Shown here: one piece after another, positions 23,468 through 32,159 of the stretch
Layout: each line of letters opens with the position of its first letter
Numbering within the stretch: the stretch's first letter is position 1
Assembly (NCBI RefSeq): GCF_022483985.1
Contig: NZ_JAKVME010000002.1
Coordinates: 372,001 to 436,000 of the forward strand
Length of the DNA stretch: 64,000 nucleotides
From: Acetobacter sp.
Lineage (GTDB): Bacteria > Pseudomonadota > Alphaproteobacteria > Acetobacterales > Acetobacteraceae
Direction: 5' to 3'
Position numbers and translations under genes: made by a program
Notes under the pieces: model-generated
The model's database searches: none
Seen by the model: the letters and a program-made list of their open reading frames with translations, nothing else
What the model was told of the DNA's origin: nothing

Positions 23468-26400
23468 ATGCCAGCAACGCGCTCTCCCGATTCAGTCTCC
23501 GCCTCTGACTTTTCCTCCCTGCCGCCGTTGAGAAAGGCCATCATCAACGCCTTTCGGCAGCCTGAGAGCGCGTGTATCGAGGCTCTGACACCCGCTGCGA
23601 CCCTCTCGGACGAGCAGAACGCCGCCGCGACCGGCATCGCGTCCCGTCTGACGGAGACCCTGCGCGCCCGCCGGAATCCGGGACTCGTTGAAACGCTGGT
23701 GCAGGAATTCTCCCTGTCCACGGTGGAAGGCGTGGCGCTGATGTGTCTCGCCGAGGCGCTGCTGCGGATTCCGGATACGGCGACACGCGATGCGCTGATT
23801 CAGGACAAGATCGGGGAGAGTGACTGGCTCTCGCATGTCGCGCGTGGCAAGCCGATGTTCGCCAATGCAGCGGCATGGGGGCTGGCGCTGACCGGACGGC
23901 TGATGGGCGAGCATGACGAGAAGCGCCTGTCCGGTGCGCTCATGAGCTTTGTCGAACGCAGCTCCATGCCGGTGGTCCGCAGGGCCGTCGATGCGGCCAT
24001 GCGTCTGATGGGCGAGCAGTTTGTGCTCGGACAGACCATCGAACAGGCCCGCAGGAACAGCCGGAAGCTGGAAGAGCTGGGTTTCAGCTATTCCTACGAC
24101 ATGCTGGGAGAAGCGGCTTTTACCGCCGCCGATGCCGAACGTTACCGGCAGGATTACATCAAGGCGATCGACGTGATCGGGAGCAGCGCCAGTGGCGCGA
24201 ATGTTTACGAACGGCCCGGTATCTCCATCAAGCTGTCGGCGCTGCATCCCCGCTATTCCCGCGCCCAGCGCGATCGGGTGATGAACGAGCTGTTGCCGAT
24301 CGTACAGGATCTCGTGCTGCGGGCGCGGCGCTATGACATCGGGATCAATATCGACGCCGAGGAAACGGAGCGTCTCGACCTCTCGCTCGATATTCTGGAA
24401 GCGCTGTGCGCCACGCCGGGGCTGGAAGGCTGGAACGGCATCGGCTTTGTGGTGCAGGCATATGGAAAGCGTGCGCCCTTCGCGCTGGATTTCATCATTG
24501 ACCTTGCGCGCCGGACGAAGCATCGCATCATGGTGCGTCTGGTCAAAGGCGCTTACTGGGACAGCGAGATCAAGAAGGCGCAGGTTGAGGGGCTGAGTGA
24601 CTTTCCGGTCTATACCCGCAAGTGCCACACCGACATCAGTTACATTGCCTGCGCCCGCAAGCTGCTCGACGCACGGGATGCGATCTTTCCCCAGTTCGCC
24701 TCGCACAACGCCCGTACGATGGCGACCATCTACACGCTGGCAGGCCCGGACTTCCATGTCGGGTCCTACGAGTTTCAATGCCTGCACGGTATGGGCGAGC
24801 CGCTCTACCGTCAGGTGGTCGGCGCGGACAGGCTGAATCGTCCGGCCCGTATCTATGCGCCCGTCGGCACGCACAAGACGCTGCTGGCCTATCTCGTGCG
24901 TCGTCTGCTGGAAAATGGCGCGAATTCGTCGTTCGTGAACCAGATTGGCGACAGCGCCATTCCGGTGGCGCGACTGGTTGAAGACCCGCTGGACGTTGCA
25001 CGACGTTATACACCGTATGGCGCGCCACATTCGGAAATTCGTAGGCCGCAGGACATGTTTGCGCCGGAACGCGCGAATTCGGCTGGTGTTGATCTGGCGG
25101 ATGATCGCGTTCTGTCCGAACTGGATGCGGGTATCCGCAGTGCTCCCCGCACGCTGGAGGCTGGCCCGATTGTCTCAGGCAGGACGATCACCACTGGACC
25201 GAAGCAGGATGTGACCAATCCGGCTGACCGACGCGATGTTGTGGGAGCGGTCGTCTGGGCGACGCCGGAGGTGGTGACACAGGCTGTGGATGCCGCCGTG
25301 AACGGTCAGGCGGCATGGGCGGCAAAGAGTCCTGCCGACCGGGCTGCTGTTCTTGCAAAAGCCGCTGATATTCTGGAAGAACGTCATCCGGCGCTGATGG
25401 CTCTTCTCGGGCGTGAGGCGGGAAAATCCCTGCCGAACTCCGTGGCTGAAGTGCGCGAGGCTGTCGATTTCCTGCGTTACTATGGCGCGACCATCCAGCG
25501 TGATTTCAACAACGACACGCACAGGCCGCTGGGCGTGGTGACGTGTATCAGCCCGTGGAATTTCCCGCTGGCGATTTTCCTGGGACAGGTCTCGGCGGCC
25601 CTTGCGGCGGGCAATGCCGTGATTGCGAAACCGGCTGAAGAAACACCGCTGATTGCAGCCGAGGCCGTGAAGATCATGCACGAGGCAGGCGTACCTGTGG
25701 ATGTGCTGCATCTGCTGCCGGGCGAGGGCGATGTTGGAGCCGCAGCCGTGGCCGATGAGCGCGTGATGGGCGTGATGTTCACCGGTTCGACGACGGTGGC
25801 CCAGCTTATCAACCGTCAGCTTGAGGGGCGTCGCACGGCCACAGGGCAGCCTGTTCCGTTTGTTGCTGAAACGGGCGGTCAGAATGCGATGATCGTTGAT
25901 TCATCCGCGCTTGCGGAACAGGTGGTTGTCGATGTGCTGGCGTCCGCTTTCGACAGCGCTGGTCAGCGTTGTTCGGCGCTGCGTGTTCTCTGCGTGCAGG
26001 AAGACTGTGCCGACCATATCCTGACCATGCTGCGTGGGGCGATGGACGAGCTGCGGATTGGTAATCCGGCGGAACTGTCCTGTGATGTCGGGCCGGTCAT
26101 CACGGAGGAAGCGGCGGCGGGAATCACGAAACATATCGAGATGTTCCGCAAGCGTAAAGCGCCGGTTACGTCCCTGAAACTGCCGGAGGAATGCGCGCAT
26201 GGCAGTTTTGTTCCGCCAACCCTGATCGAGGTTCACAGTCTTCGTGAAATCGGTCCGGAAGTCTTCGGTCCTGTGCTGCATGTTGTGCGTTATCAGCGTG
26301 ACCAGTTGGATGCGTTGCTGAATGATATCAATGGCACCGGGTATGGTCTGACATTTGGTCTGCACACACGTCTGGATTCCATGGTGAAACACGTGCTGTC

Positions 26401-27118
26401 ACGGATTGATGCTGGCAATCTCTACGTTAATCGTAACACCATTGGCGCTGTCGTCGGTGTGCAGCCGTTCGGTGGGCGCGGACTGTCCGGGACGGGACCG
26501 AAAGCAGGCGGCCCGTTGATCCTGCGCCGTCTGCTGTCGGGCGTTCCGGCTGTCGAAAAGACGGCTGTCAGTCAGGTGACGCCGGAGAAGACGATGTGGA
26601 CGGACTGGCTGTGTGGCCGTGGCGATGTGCGCGCCCAGAAAGTGTCGCATGACTGCGCCAATCAGTCGCTTCTTGGCGTAGAGCGTGTTCTGCCGGGTCC
26701 AGTCGGTGAACTGAACCTCTATCGCCTGACGCCGCGAGGGGCGGTGCTGTGCATTCCCGTCACGCAGGAAGGACTGTTTGACCAGATTTCTTTCGCCCTG
26801 TCAGGCGGAAACAGGGTGCTTGTTCTGGCGTCTGCCGATCTGACGGGATGGATCGAGACGCTGCCTTTCAGGCTGAAGCCAGCGATCCGTCTTGTGACAA
26901 GCGCGACCGCCGAACCCTGTGCGGTTCTGCTTGGAGAGGAAGATAATGCGGTCTTCCGGCAGGCGCGCAAGGAACTGGCGGAGAGCAATGGGCCGATTGT
27001 CCCGGCCTATCTGACTGGAGTGTCCCTGCCGCACTCTGAAAATGTGCTGGAGGAGCAGTCCCGCAGCACCAACACGACGGCGGCAGGTGGAAACGCCAGT
27101 CTGATGACGCTGGGGTGA
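23468..27118 (+). CDS. putA: bifunctional proline dehydrogenase / P5C dehydrogenase
   Basis: A 1216-residue PutA that oxidises proline to glutamate. It lacks the N-terminal ribbon-helix-helix of trifunctional PutA, so it is not its own repressor. The FAD-linked PRODH barrel covers about residues 190-500 (MVRLVKGAYWDSEIK near 355, YAPVGTHKTLLAYLVRRLLE). The aldehyde dehydrogenase domain covers about 570-1040, with the catalytic cysteine near 834 in GQRCSALR and VQPFGGRGLSGTGPKAGGP. The last about 170 residues form the ALDH-superfamily C-terminal domain of long PutAs. Electrons would go to ubiquinone. The gene is divergent from the GntR regulator. Confidence 0.95.
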   Translation: MPATRSPDSVSASDFSSLPPLRKAIINAFRQPESACIEALTPAATLSDEQNAAATGIASRLTETLRARRNPGLVETLVQEFSLSTVEGVALMCLAEALLRIPDTATRDALIQDKIGESDWLSHVARGKPMFANAAAWGLALTGRLMGEHDEKRLSGALMSFVERSSMPVVRRAVDAAMRLMGEQFVLGQTIEQARRNSRKLEELGFSYSYDMLGEAAFTAADAERYRQDYIKAIDVIGSSASGANVYERPGISIKLSALHPRYSRAQRDRVMNELLPIVQDLVLRARRYDIGINIDAEETERLDLSLDILEALCATPGLEGWNGIGFVVQAYGKRAPFALDFIIDLARRTKHRIMVRLVKGAYWDSEIKKAQVEGLSDFPVYTRKCHTDISYIACARKLLDARDAIFPQFASHNARTMATIYTLAGPDFHVGSYEFQCLHGMGEPLYRQVVGADRLNRPARIYAPVGTHKTLLAYLVRRLLENGANSSFVNQIGDSAIPVARLVEDPLDVARRYTPYGAPHSEIRRPQDMFAPERANSAGVDLADDRVLSELDAGIRSAPRTLEAGPIVSGRTITTGPKQDVTNPADRRDVVGAVVWATPEVVTQAVDAAVNGQAAWAAKSPADRAAVLAKAADILEERHPALMALLGREAGKSLPNSVAEVREAVDFLRYYGATIQRDFNNDTHRPLGVVTCISPWNFPLAIFLGQVSAALAAGNAVIAKPAEETPLIAAEAVKIMHEAGVPVDVLHLLPGEGDVGAAAVADERVMGVMFTGSTTVAQLINRQLEGRRTATGQPVPFVAETGGQNAMIVDSSALAEQVVVDVLASAFDSAGQRCSALRVLCVQEDCADHILTMLRGAMDELRIGNPAELSCDVGPVITEEAAAGITKHIEMFRKRKAPVTSLKLPEECAHGSFVPPTLIEVHSLREIGPEVFGPVLHVVRYQRDQLDALLNDINGTGYGLTFGLHTRLDSMVKHVLSRIDAGNLYVNRNTIGAVVGVQPFGGRGLSGTGPKAGGPLILRRLLSGVPAVEKTAVSQVTPEKTMWTDWLCGRGDVRAQKVSHDCANQSLLGVERVLPGPVGELNLYRLTPRGAVLCIPVTQEGLFDQISFALSGGNRVLVLASADLTGWIETLPFRLKPAIRLVTSATAEPCAVLLGEEDNAVFRQARKELAESNGPIVPAYLTGVSLPHSENVLEEQSRSTNTTAAGGNASLMTLG

Positions 27119-27152
27119 AAACTTTTTCACAAAAAATCATTAAATTGTAAGA

Positions 27153-27230
27153 AAGTTTTTGGTGAAGTTTTTTTCAAAGAAGCTTCAGAAACGCCATCTT
27201 TTTGGAAAAAGGCGGCATCCAGAAACTTTG
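27153..27230. repeat. 78-bp hairpin-rich repeat element
   Basis: The terminal inverted repeats are AAAGTTTTTGG (27153-27163) and CCAGAAACTTT (27220-27230), with one mismatch. Inside lie two more hairpins, TGAAG...CTTCA and GCC-x-TTTTT-GG-AAAAA-x-GGC. This compact nested-palindrome layout is typical of REP/BIME-like interspersed elements. It sits just after putA. Confidence 0.5.
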
Positions 27231-27265
27231 ATAGTTAATAAGATGATTCGGACAGGTGCCTCAAA

Positions 27266-27304
27266 AGCGAAAAACCGGAAGCGCAGCCTTTCCGGTTTTT
27301 CGCT
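27266..27304. terminator. bidirectional-looking terminator after putA
   Basis: AGCGAAAAACCGGAA (27266-27280) pairs with TTCCGGTTTTTCGCT (27290-27304), a 15-bp perfect stem with a 9-base loop and the T run within the stem. It separates putA from wrbA. Confidence 0.8.
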
Positions 27305-27405
27305 GGTCGTGAACCCGGGGCGGGATATGGTGCGAGACTGAAAACGTCGGATGGACCAGAGCCCCGTCGGGTCGTCTGGGTCCGACTTGCTGACAGGTGA
27401 TCGCG

Positions 27406-28005
27406 ATGACCAAGGTTCTCGTTCTGTATTATTCCTCTTATGGCCATATCGAGACGATGGCGCACGCCGTGGCGGAAGGTGTGCGCGCTGCTGGAGCGCA
27501 GGTCGATGTGAAGCGGGTGGCCGAACTGCTGCCGGAAGATGTCGCGAAAAGCAGCCATTTCAAGCTGGAACAGTCCGCGCCTGTAGCGACCCCGGCCGAG
27601 CTGGTCGAATATGACGCCATCATCGTCGGCGCTCCGACGCGTTTCGGTCGTCTTCCTTCCCAGATGGCGAATTTCTGGGACCAGACCGGTGGACTGTGGG
27701 CGAAAGGCGCGCTGCTCGGCAAGGTTGGCGCGGCGTTTACGTCGACGGCCAGCCAGCATGGTGGTCAGGAAACCACACTCTATTCCATCCTCACAAACCT
27801 GATCCACCACGGCATGGTGATCACCGGCCTGCCTTACAGCTTTCAGGGTCAGTTGACGCTGGATGAAGTGGCGGGCGGCTCGCCTTACGGCGCCACCACC
27901 ATCGCCGCGGGGGACGGTTCGCGTCAGCCGAGCGCTGTCGAACTGGATGGCGCGAAATATCTGGGCGGTCATGTCGCCGGTATTGCGTCCAAACTGCTCG
28001 GCTGA
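27406..28005 (+). CDS. wrbA: NAD(P)H:quinone oxidoreductase WrbA
   Basis: A 199-residue flavodoxin-like FMN protein. It shows the phosphate-binding loop [12 protein letters not shown] at residues 8-19, [23 protein letters not shown] in the WrbA-specific insertion, and [15 protein letters not shown]. It reduces quinones by two electrons and protects against redox stress. The ATG at 27406 follows AGGTGA by six bases; the open frame begins three codons earlier. The gene is convergent with the LysR gene, and a hairpin separates the two. Confidence 0.93.
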   Translation: MTKVLVLYYSSYGHIETMAHAVAEGVRAAGAQVDVKRVAELLPEDVAKSSHFKLEQSAPVATPAELVEYDAIIVGAPTRFGRLPSQMANFWDQTGGLWAKGALLGKVGAAFTSTASQHGGQETTLYSILTNLIHHGMVITGLPYSFQGQLTLDEVAGGSPYGATTIAAGDGSRQPSAVELDGAKYLGGHVAGIASKLLG

Positions 28006-28027
28006 GGACTGCACGGCTATATAACCG

Positions 28028-28055
28028 GACGGGGCATGAACGATCATGCCCCGTC
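28028..28055. terminator. shared hairpin between convergent wrbA and lysR
   Basis: GACGGGGCATGA (28028-28039) pairs with TCATGCCCCGTC (28044-28055) through a 4-base loop, a perfect 12-bp stem between two gene ends. It probably serves both directions. Confidence 0.8.
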
Positions 28056-28057
28056 TG

Positions 28058-28984
28058 TCAGTCAGAGGCTTTGCTCTCCTGTGCCCATGGCATGGTGGTG
28101 AAAGCCTGCATCAGATAATCCATGACCGTGGTGACACGCAGTGGACGACGCGTGCTCGGCGGCGTGATCAGGTAGATGCCGATCGCGGGCAGCCCCCAGT
28201 CCGGCAGAAGCGAGATGAAACGGCCATCCCGTAATCCCCGCCAGACCATGAATTCAGGAAAAAACCCGTAGCCGAGACCGGCTTCCAGAGAAGGGAGAAA
28301 CGCCTCCGCATTGTTGGCGCGTATCAGGGCCTGCTGGGAGAGCGCGAAAACATCACCGTCCTGATGGATGAGTTTCATGCTGCCGGGCGTATTCGTGTTG
28401 GTGTAGACAAAGCCTTTAAGCTTTGAGAGTTCTTCCGGATGCGTGATGGGTCCGACCTGACCGCACCATGCCGGAGTGGCGACGAGCATCAGCCGCACCG
28501 AGCAGAGTTTTCTGACTTTCAGAGTTGAATCCGCAAGGGATGTGATGCGGATCGCCATGTCGAACCCGTCCGCGACGACATCTGTCAGCGCGTCGCTGAA
28601 GTGGATGTCGAGTTCAAGATCCGGGTGACGCTCCAGCAGGGCAGGCAGCATGGGAGAGAGGTGATCGACCCCGAAGGTCATCGGGGCCGCAATCCGGACT
28701 ACGCCGGAGGGAATCCGCGTGCTGTCACGGGCTTCGCTCTCCGCGGCTTCGGCGTCGGCCAGCATGCGCCGGGCATGAAGCAGCGTATCGCGCCCGGTCT
28801 CGGTCAGTGAAAGCTGGCGGGACGTGCGGTTGAACAGCGCAATACCGAGATGCGCTTCCAGTCGGCTGACGGCCTTGGAGACGGTGGGGGTGGAAAGCTG
28901 GATGGCCTCAGCGGCTCTGGCGAACGAACCATGCTCGGCAACCTTGACGAAAATGGCCCAGGCTTCGAAGTCCGGCAGGCGCAT
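28058..28984 (-). CDS. LysR-family transcriptional regulator
   Basis: About 308 residues. The N-terminal winged helix (FVKVAEHGSFARAAEAIQLSTPTVSKAVSRLE) is of the AaeR/DsdC-like group. The effector domain begins at SGVVRIAAPMTFG. ATGs at 28996 and 28984 are both possible; an AAGG lies about 12 bases before the second. The gene is convergent with wrbA, and the alpha/beta-hydrolase gene, also on the minus strand, lies upstream of it. Its target is unknown; either neighbour could be. Confidence 0.88.
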   Translation of the reverse strand: MRLPDFEAWAIFVKVAEHGSFARAAEAIQLSTPTVSKAVSRLEAHLGIALFNRTSRQLSLTETGRDTLLHARRMLADAEAAESEARDSTRIPSGVVRIAAPMTFGVDHLSPMLPALLERHPDLELDIHFSDALTDVVADGFDMAIRITSLADSTLKVRKLCSVRLMLVATPAWCGQVGPITHPEELSKLKGFVYTNTNTPGSMKLIHQDGDVFALSQQALIRANNAEAFLPSLEAGLGYGFFPEFMVWRGLRDGRFISLLPDWGLPAIGIYLITPPSTRRPLRVTTVMDYLMQAFTTMPWAQESKASD

Positions 28985-29134
28985 GGCTGTTCGCATCCTT
29001 GTTTGTGGCCATCACAGAGAGGTGTCCGTGATGGCACTCATGGGAAGATGCGTCCAGCGACCAGCCGGGCGATCCACTCTGTCAGGTCGGTCCCCATGCA
29101 GTGGAAAACAGGCCGGTCGGGGGCTGTATGCCGG

Positions 29135-30067
29135 TTATGGCGTCGGGAGTTTCAGGAAATTGATGACTGCTGCCGAGAACAGCTCAGGATTCTGTAGAAA
29201 GGCGAAATGGCTTACATTCGGCAGGATCAGCAGCCCGGCCTGAGGGATCACATGCGCGATGTGCTGGATGTGGGGAAGATGGATCATCTCGTCATGATCG
29301 CCGTCCACGATCCACATCGGCGTGGTGATGGCGGCGACCTGCGCGTCGCTCCAGTTTGGCTGATCCGACCACATATGCTCAATGCTGGACTCGAATTTTC
29401 CAAACCGTCCCGGCGAGGGGGAAAGGTGACGATATTCCTGTTTCGTGCGGGCGATGAACGCCTGCACTGTCGGCGTGCTCTCCGCCGAGGTGTCCACGCC
29501 ATCCGTCGTGATGTTGGGCGCGAAGGAGAAGACGCGGGTGATGTGGTCGGGGTGACGCAGCGCCAGATCGATGCCCTGTATCCCGCCGTCACTCCAGCCA
29601 ACAACCGCCGCCCGCCCGATCTTCAGGTGTGTGAGCACGGCTACGGCGTCGTCCGCCATGCGGTCATAGCCGATGGGCGTCCTGCCGAGCGAGCTGCGTC
29701 CGTGTCCACGGGAGTCCACGACGATCACCTGATAATGCGCCGCCAGCAGGGCGCGGGCCAGTCCACTCATATAATCCGAGTTTGCAAGGCCGCCATGCAG
29801 CAGCAGAACCGGCTCACCGTCTCCGGCCTGTGCGTAATAGATTTTCGCACCATCATCCGTTCTGACATATCCGCTCTGGACCGGCAGGCCATTGGCGTCA
29901 GCGGATAGGGGGGAAGGCGTCGGAGGCAGGGTTTTCCACAAGGGCGTACCTGAGGGCACATCTGGAGCGGCGACAGTCTGGGCGCAGGCGCCAGAAGAAA
30001 GGGTGAGCAGCACGGTTCCTGTCGCAAGCAGGTTGCGCATGGACGTGCGGACGGTCTGAAGGAACAT
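29135..30067 (-). CDS. secreted alpha/beta hydrolase
   Basis: A 310-residue protein with a cleavable signal (hydrophobic core LLATGTVLLTLSSG, then ACA-Q). The hydrolase fold shows the oxyanion segment LLLHGGLANS, the nucleophile elbow GWSDGG, the acid in VDGDHDEM, and the catalytic histidine in NVSHFAF. Substrate specificity cannot be read. The ATG at 30067 has AGGA seven to eight bases upstream; the longer frame to 30145 would bury the signal peptide. It is divergent from the riboflavin operon. Confidence 0.85.
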   Translation of the reverse strand: MFLQTVRTSMRNLLATGTVLLTLSSGACAQTVAAPDVPSGTPLWKTLPPTPSPLSADANGLPVQSGYVRTDDGAKIYYAQAGDGEPVLLLHGGLANSDYMSGLARALLAAHYQVIVVDSRGHGRSSLGRTPIGYDRMADDAVAVLTHLKIGRAAVVGWSDGGIQGIDLALRHPDHITRVFSFAPNITTDGVDTSAESTPTVQAFIARTKQEYRHLSPSPGRFGKFESSIEHMWSDQPNWSDAQVAAITTPMWIVDGDHDEMIHLPHIQHIAHVIPQAGLLILPNVSHFAFLQNPELFSAAVINFLKLPTP

Positions 30068-30255
30068 GGCGTTTCCTGTCTGGTTGCGTGATGGAACAGG
30101 TAACGCATCACAGATGTTTCCGTCTGACAACGGTCCCTTCGGCATGTCGGCAAACAGACATTTCAGGGGGAAACCACGATAGTTGAGTCATCGTGAAGTG
30201 ACGCTTCATGAAAAGTTTCTTGCTTTTTCCGTATACAGGCCCACATAGTTGCAGA

Positions 30256-30405
30256 CGTTCTCAGGGCGGGGTGCAATTCCCCACCGGCGGTAATCGCTTC
30301 CGAAAGGAAGCGGAAGCCCGCGAGCGCCTGCCTCTCACGGGGCAGGGTCAGCAGATCCGGTGTAATTCCGGAGCCGACGGTATAGTCCGGATGAAAGAGA
30401 ACAGC
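30256..30405 (+). ncRNA. FMN riboswitch (RFN element)
   Basis: The conserved core is unmistakable: TTCTCAGGGCGGGGTGCAA near 30259, CCCCACCGGCGGTAAT, the variable hairpin GCTTCCGAAAGGAAGC, AGCCCGCGAGCG, GGTCAGCAGATCCGGTG, TCCGGAGCCGACGGT and AGTCCGGATGAAAGAGAAC. It precedes ribD by about 100 bases and should reduce rib expression when FMN is abundant. Confidence 0.97.
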
Positions 30406-30501
30406 GGAGCAGAACAGACGCCCTTGGTGTGTCCTGTGACTGCGGCCGTTCGTCCGCCCTGATTCGACGTGTGTGCTGTGTCGTAGTGGCGGACGAGGTG
30501 A

Positions 30502-31548
30502 ATGACCGACCGTTCTGTATTCCATCAGGTGGGAAAAGCGTTTCAGACCGCGCTGGCGGAGGCGCGCCGTTTTGTCGGCGCGACTGCCCCCAATCCGCCG
30601 GTCGGCTGCGCCCTGCTTGACGCGGAGGGGACCATCCTCGCCGTGGCCGCCCATCATAGGGCCGGAGCGCCGCACGCCGAAGCCAACGCTCTGCGGGTCT
30701 GCGCTGAACGCGGCCTGACTGACCGCATTGCCACAGCCCTTGTCACTCTGGAGCCCTGCAATCACACGGGCCGGACGCCGCCCTGCTCGGAAGGTCTGCT
30801 TGCGACACCGGTCAAAACCGTCTGGATCGCCTGCGCTGATCCCAACCCGAAAGTGGCTGGTGGCGGCGCAGCAAGACTGGAAGCGGACGGTCGTGAAGTG
30901 CGCTGGCTTGAGCGTGAACAGCACCATATTCCTGATGGCCGGATTCTGGTCGCCCAGTGCCGGGGGCTGATCGCTCCCTTCATTCGCTGGAGTGTGGACC
31001 AGCGTGCGTGGCTGACAGTGAAACAGGCCGTCAATATTGACGGGCTGATGGTGCCGCCCACGGGCAGGACCACCTTCACCTCCAATGCCGCCCTGAATCT
31101 TGCTCACCGTCTGCGTCGTGCGACAGATGCCGTTGTCACGGCTGGTGGAACCGTTCGCGCTGATCTGCCGGGGCTGGATGTAAGGCGTGTTGACGATCAC
31201 ATGGGCCGTAAGCCCCGCATGCTGGTTGTCTGCTCCCGCACTCAGGACGTGCCGCGGAACTGGCTGACCATGGCCGAGCGGCGTTTCGACGTGATCTTTG
31301 CTGATTCCGTCGAGGATGTTCCCCGGCGTCTGGCGGAAGCCGGTGTGCTGTGGGCGCTGGTTGAGGCAGGCCCGACCCTGCTCGGTGAACTGCGGGCGCG
31401 AAGTCTGTGGGACGACTGGCTGCGTATTGCCGTACGTCCTGACGGCAACGAGGATTTTTCAGTTGAACGGCGTCATGGCGCAACACCTCTGGCGCTCTTT
31501 GACGAGCTTGCCGGGGCCGTGGTCGCTGGCCGTAGTGAATCTGTGTGA
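30502..31548 (+). CDS. ribD: bifunctional deaminase/reductase of riboflavin synthesis
   Basis: A 348-residue enzyme catalysing the deaminase and reductase steps from the GTP-derived pyrimidine. The N-terminal zinc deaminase domain has H58-A-E60 and cysteines C86 and C95 (EPCNHTGRTPPC). The C-terminal reductase domain starts at WLTVKQAVNIDGLM and contains GGTVRADLPGLDVR. First gene of the rib operon behind the FMN riboswitch; the next gene starts nine bases after its stop. Confidence 0.95.
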   Translation: MTDRSVFHQVGKAFQTALAEARRFVGATAPNPPVGCALLDAEGTILAVAAHHRAGAPHAEANALRVCAERGLTDRIATALVTLEPCNHTGRTPPCSEGLLATPVKTVWIACADPNPKVAGGGAARLEADGREVRWLEREQHHIPDGRILVAQCRGLIAPFIRWSVDQRAWLTVKQAVNIDGLMVPPTGRTTFTSNAALNLAHRLRRATDAVVTAGGTVRADLPGLDVRRVDDHMGRKPRMLVVCSRTQDVPRNWLTMAERRFDVIFADSVEDVPRRLAEAGVLWALVEAGPTLLGELRARSLWDDWLRIAVRPDGNEDFSVERRHGATPLALFDELAGAVVAGRSESV

Positions 31549-31556
31549 GAGGACGT

Positions 31557-32159
31557 ATGTTTTCAGGAATCATTGAACATCTCGGGACAGTTGCGGCCGT
31601 GCAGCCGGGAGACGCGTCCTGCATCCTCGATATAGACACGGGGATGACCGATGTGATCCTCGGCGAGAGCATTGCCGTGAACGGGGTCTGTCTGACCGCG
31701 ACGGAATTCGACGAGGCAGGGAGGGTCCGCTTTTTCGTCAGCGCCGAAAGCCTCGCCCGCACGGCGCTCGGACGGCTGACGGAAGGCTCCCGCGTCAATC
31801 TGGAACGCGCCGTCACACCGGCCACGCGCCTGTCAGGTCATATCGTGCAGGGGCATGTGGATGGCGTGGCGACATTCTGCACGGCGGATCTGGTGGGCGA
31901 GGCGCGGAAGCTTGTTTTCGCGGCGCCGGCGGCCCTGCGCCGTTACATGGTCGAGAAGGGATCGATCACGCTGGATGGCATCAGCCTGACGCTGAACGCC
32001 GTGAGCGAGCCGAAAGATGGGGAATTCACCGTCGAGGTGATGATCATTCCTCACACATGGGATCACACCACGCTCGGAGCGCTTTCATCGGGTGAGCCGG
32101 TGAATGTCGAGGTCGACGTGATTGCAAAATATGTGGAGAGCGTATGTCAGTATCGTTGA
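31557..32159 (+). CDS. ribE: riboflavin synthase, alpha subunit
   Basis: A 200-residue protein with two lumazine-binding repeats: MFSGIIEHLGTV at the N-terminus and SGHIVQGHVDGVATF near residue 93. It dismutates 6,7-dimethyl-8-ribityllumazine to riboflavin. The ATG at 31557 follows AGAGGA. The last 16 bases overlap ribBA, indicating coupled translation. Confidence 0.95.
   Translation: MFSGIIEHLGTVAAVQPGDASCILDIDTGMTDVILGESIAVNGVCLTATEFDEAGRVRFFVSAESLARTALGRLTEGSRVNLERAVTPATRLSGHIVQGHVDGVATFCTADLVGEARKLVFAAPAALRRYMVEKGSITLDGISLTLNAVSEPKDGEFTVEVMIIPHTWDHTTLGALSSGEPVNVEVDVIAKYVESVCQYR

Noticed and set aside
23492-25030. 512-codon minus-strand frame
   Set aside because: Lies fully inside putA, whose PRODH motifs are intact; the minus frame has no recognisable domain.
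30163-31200. 345-codon minus-strand frame over the riboswitch and ribD
   Set aside because: Crosses a clear FMN riboswitch and the ribD deaminase domain; shadow only.
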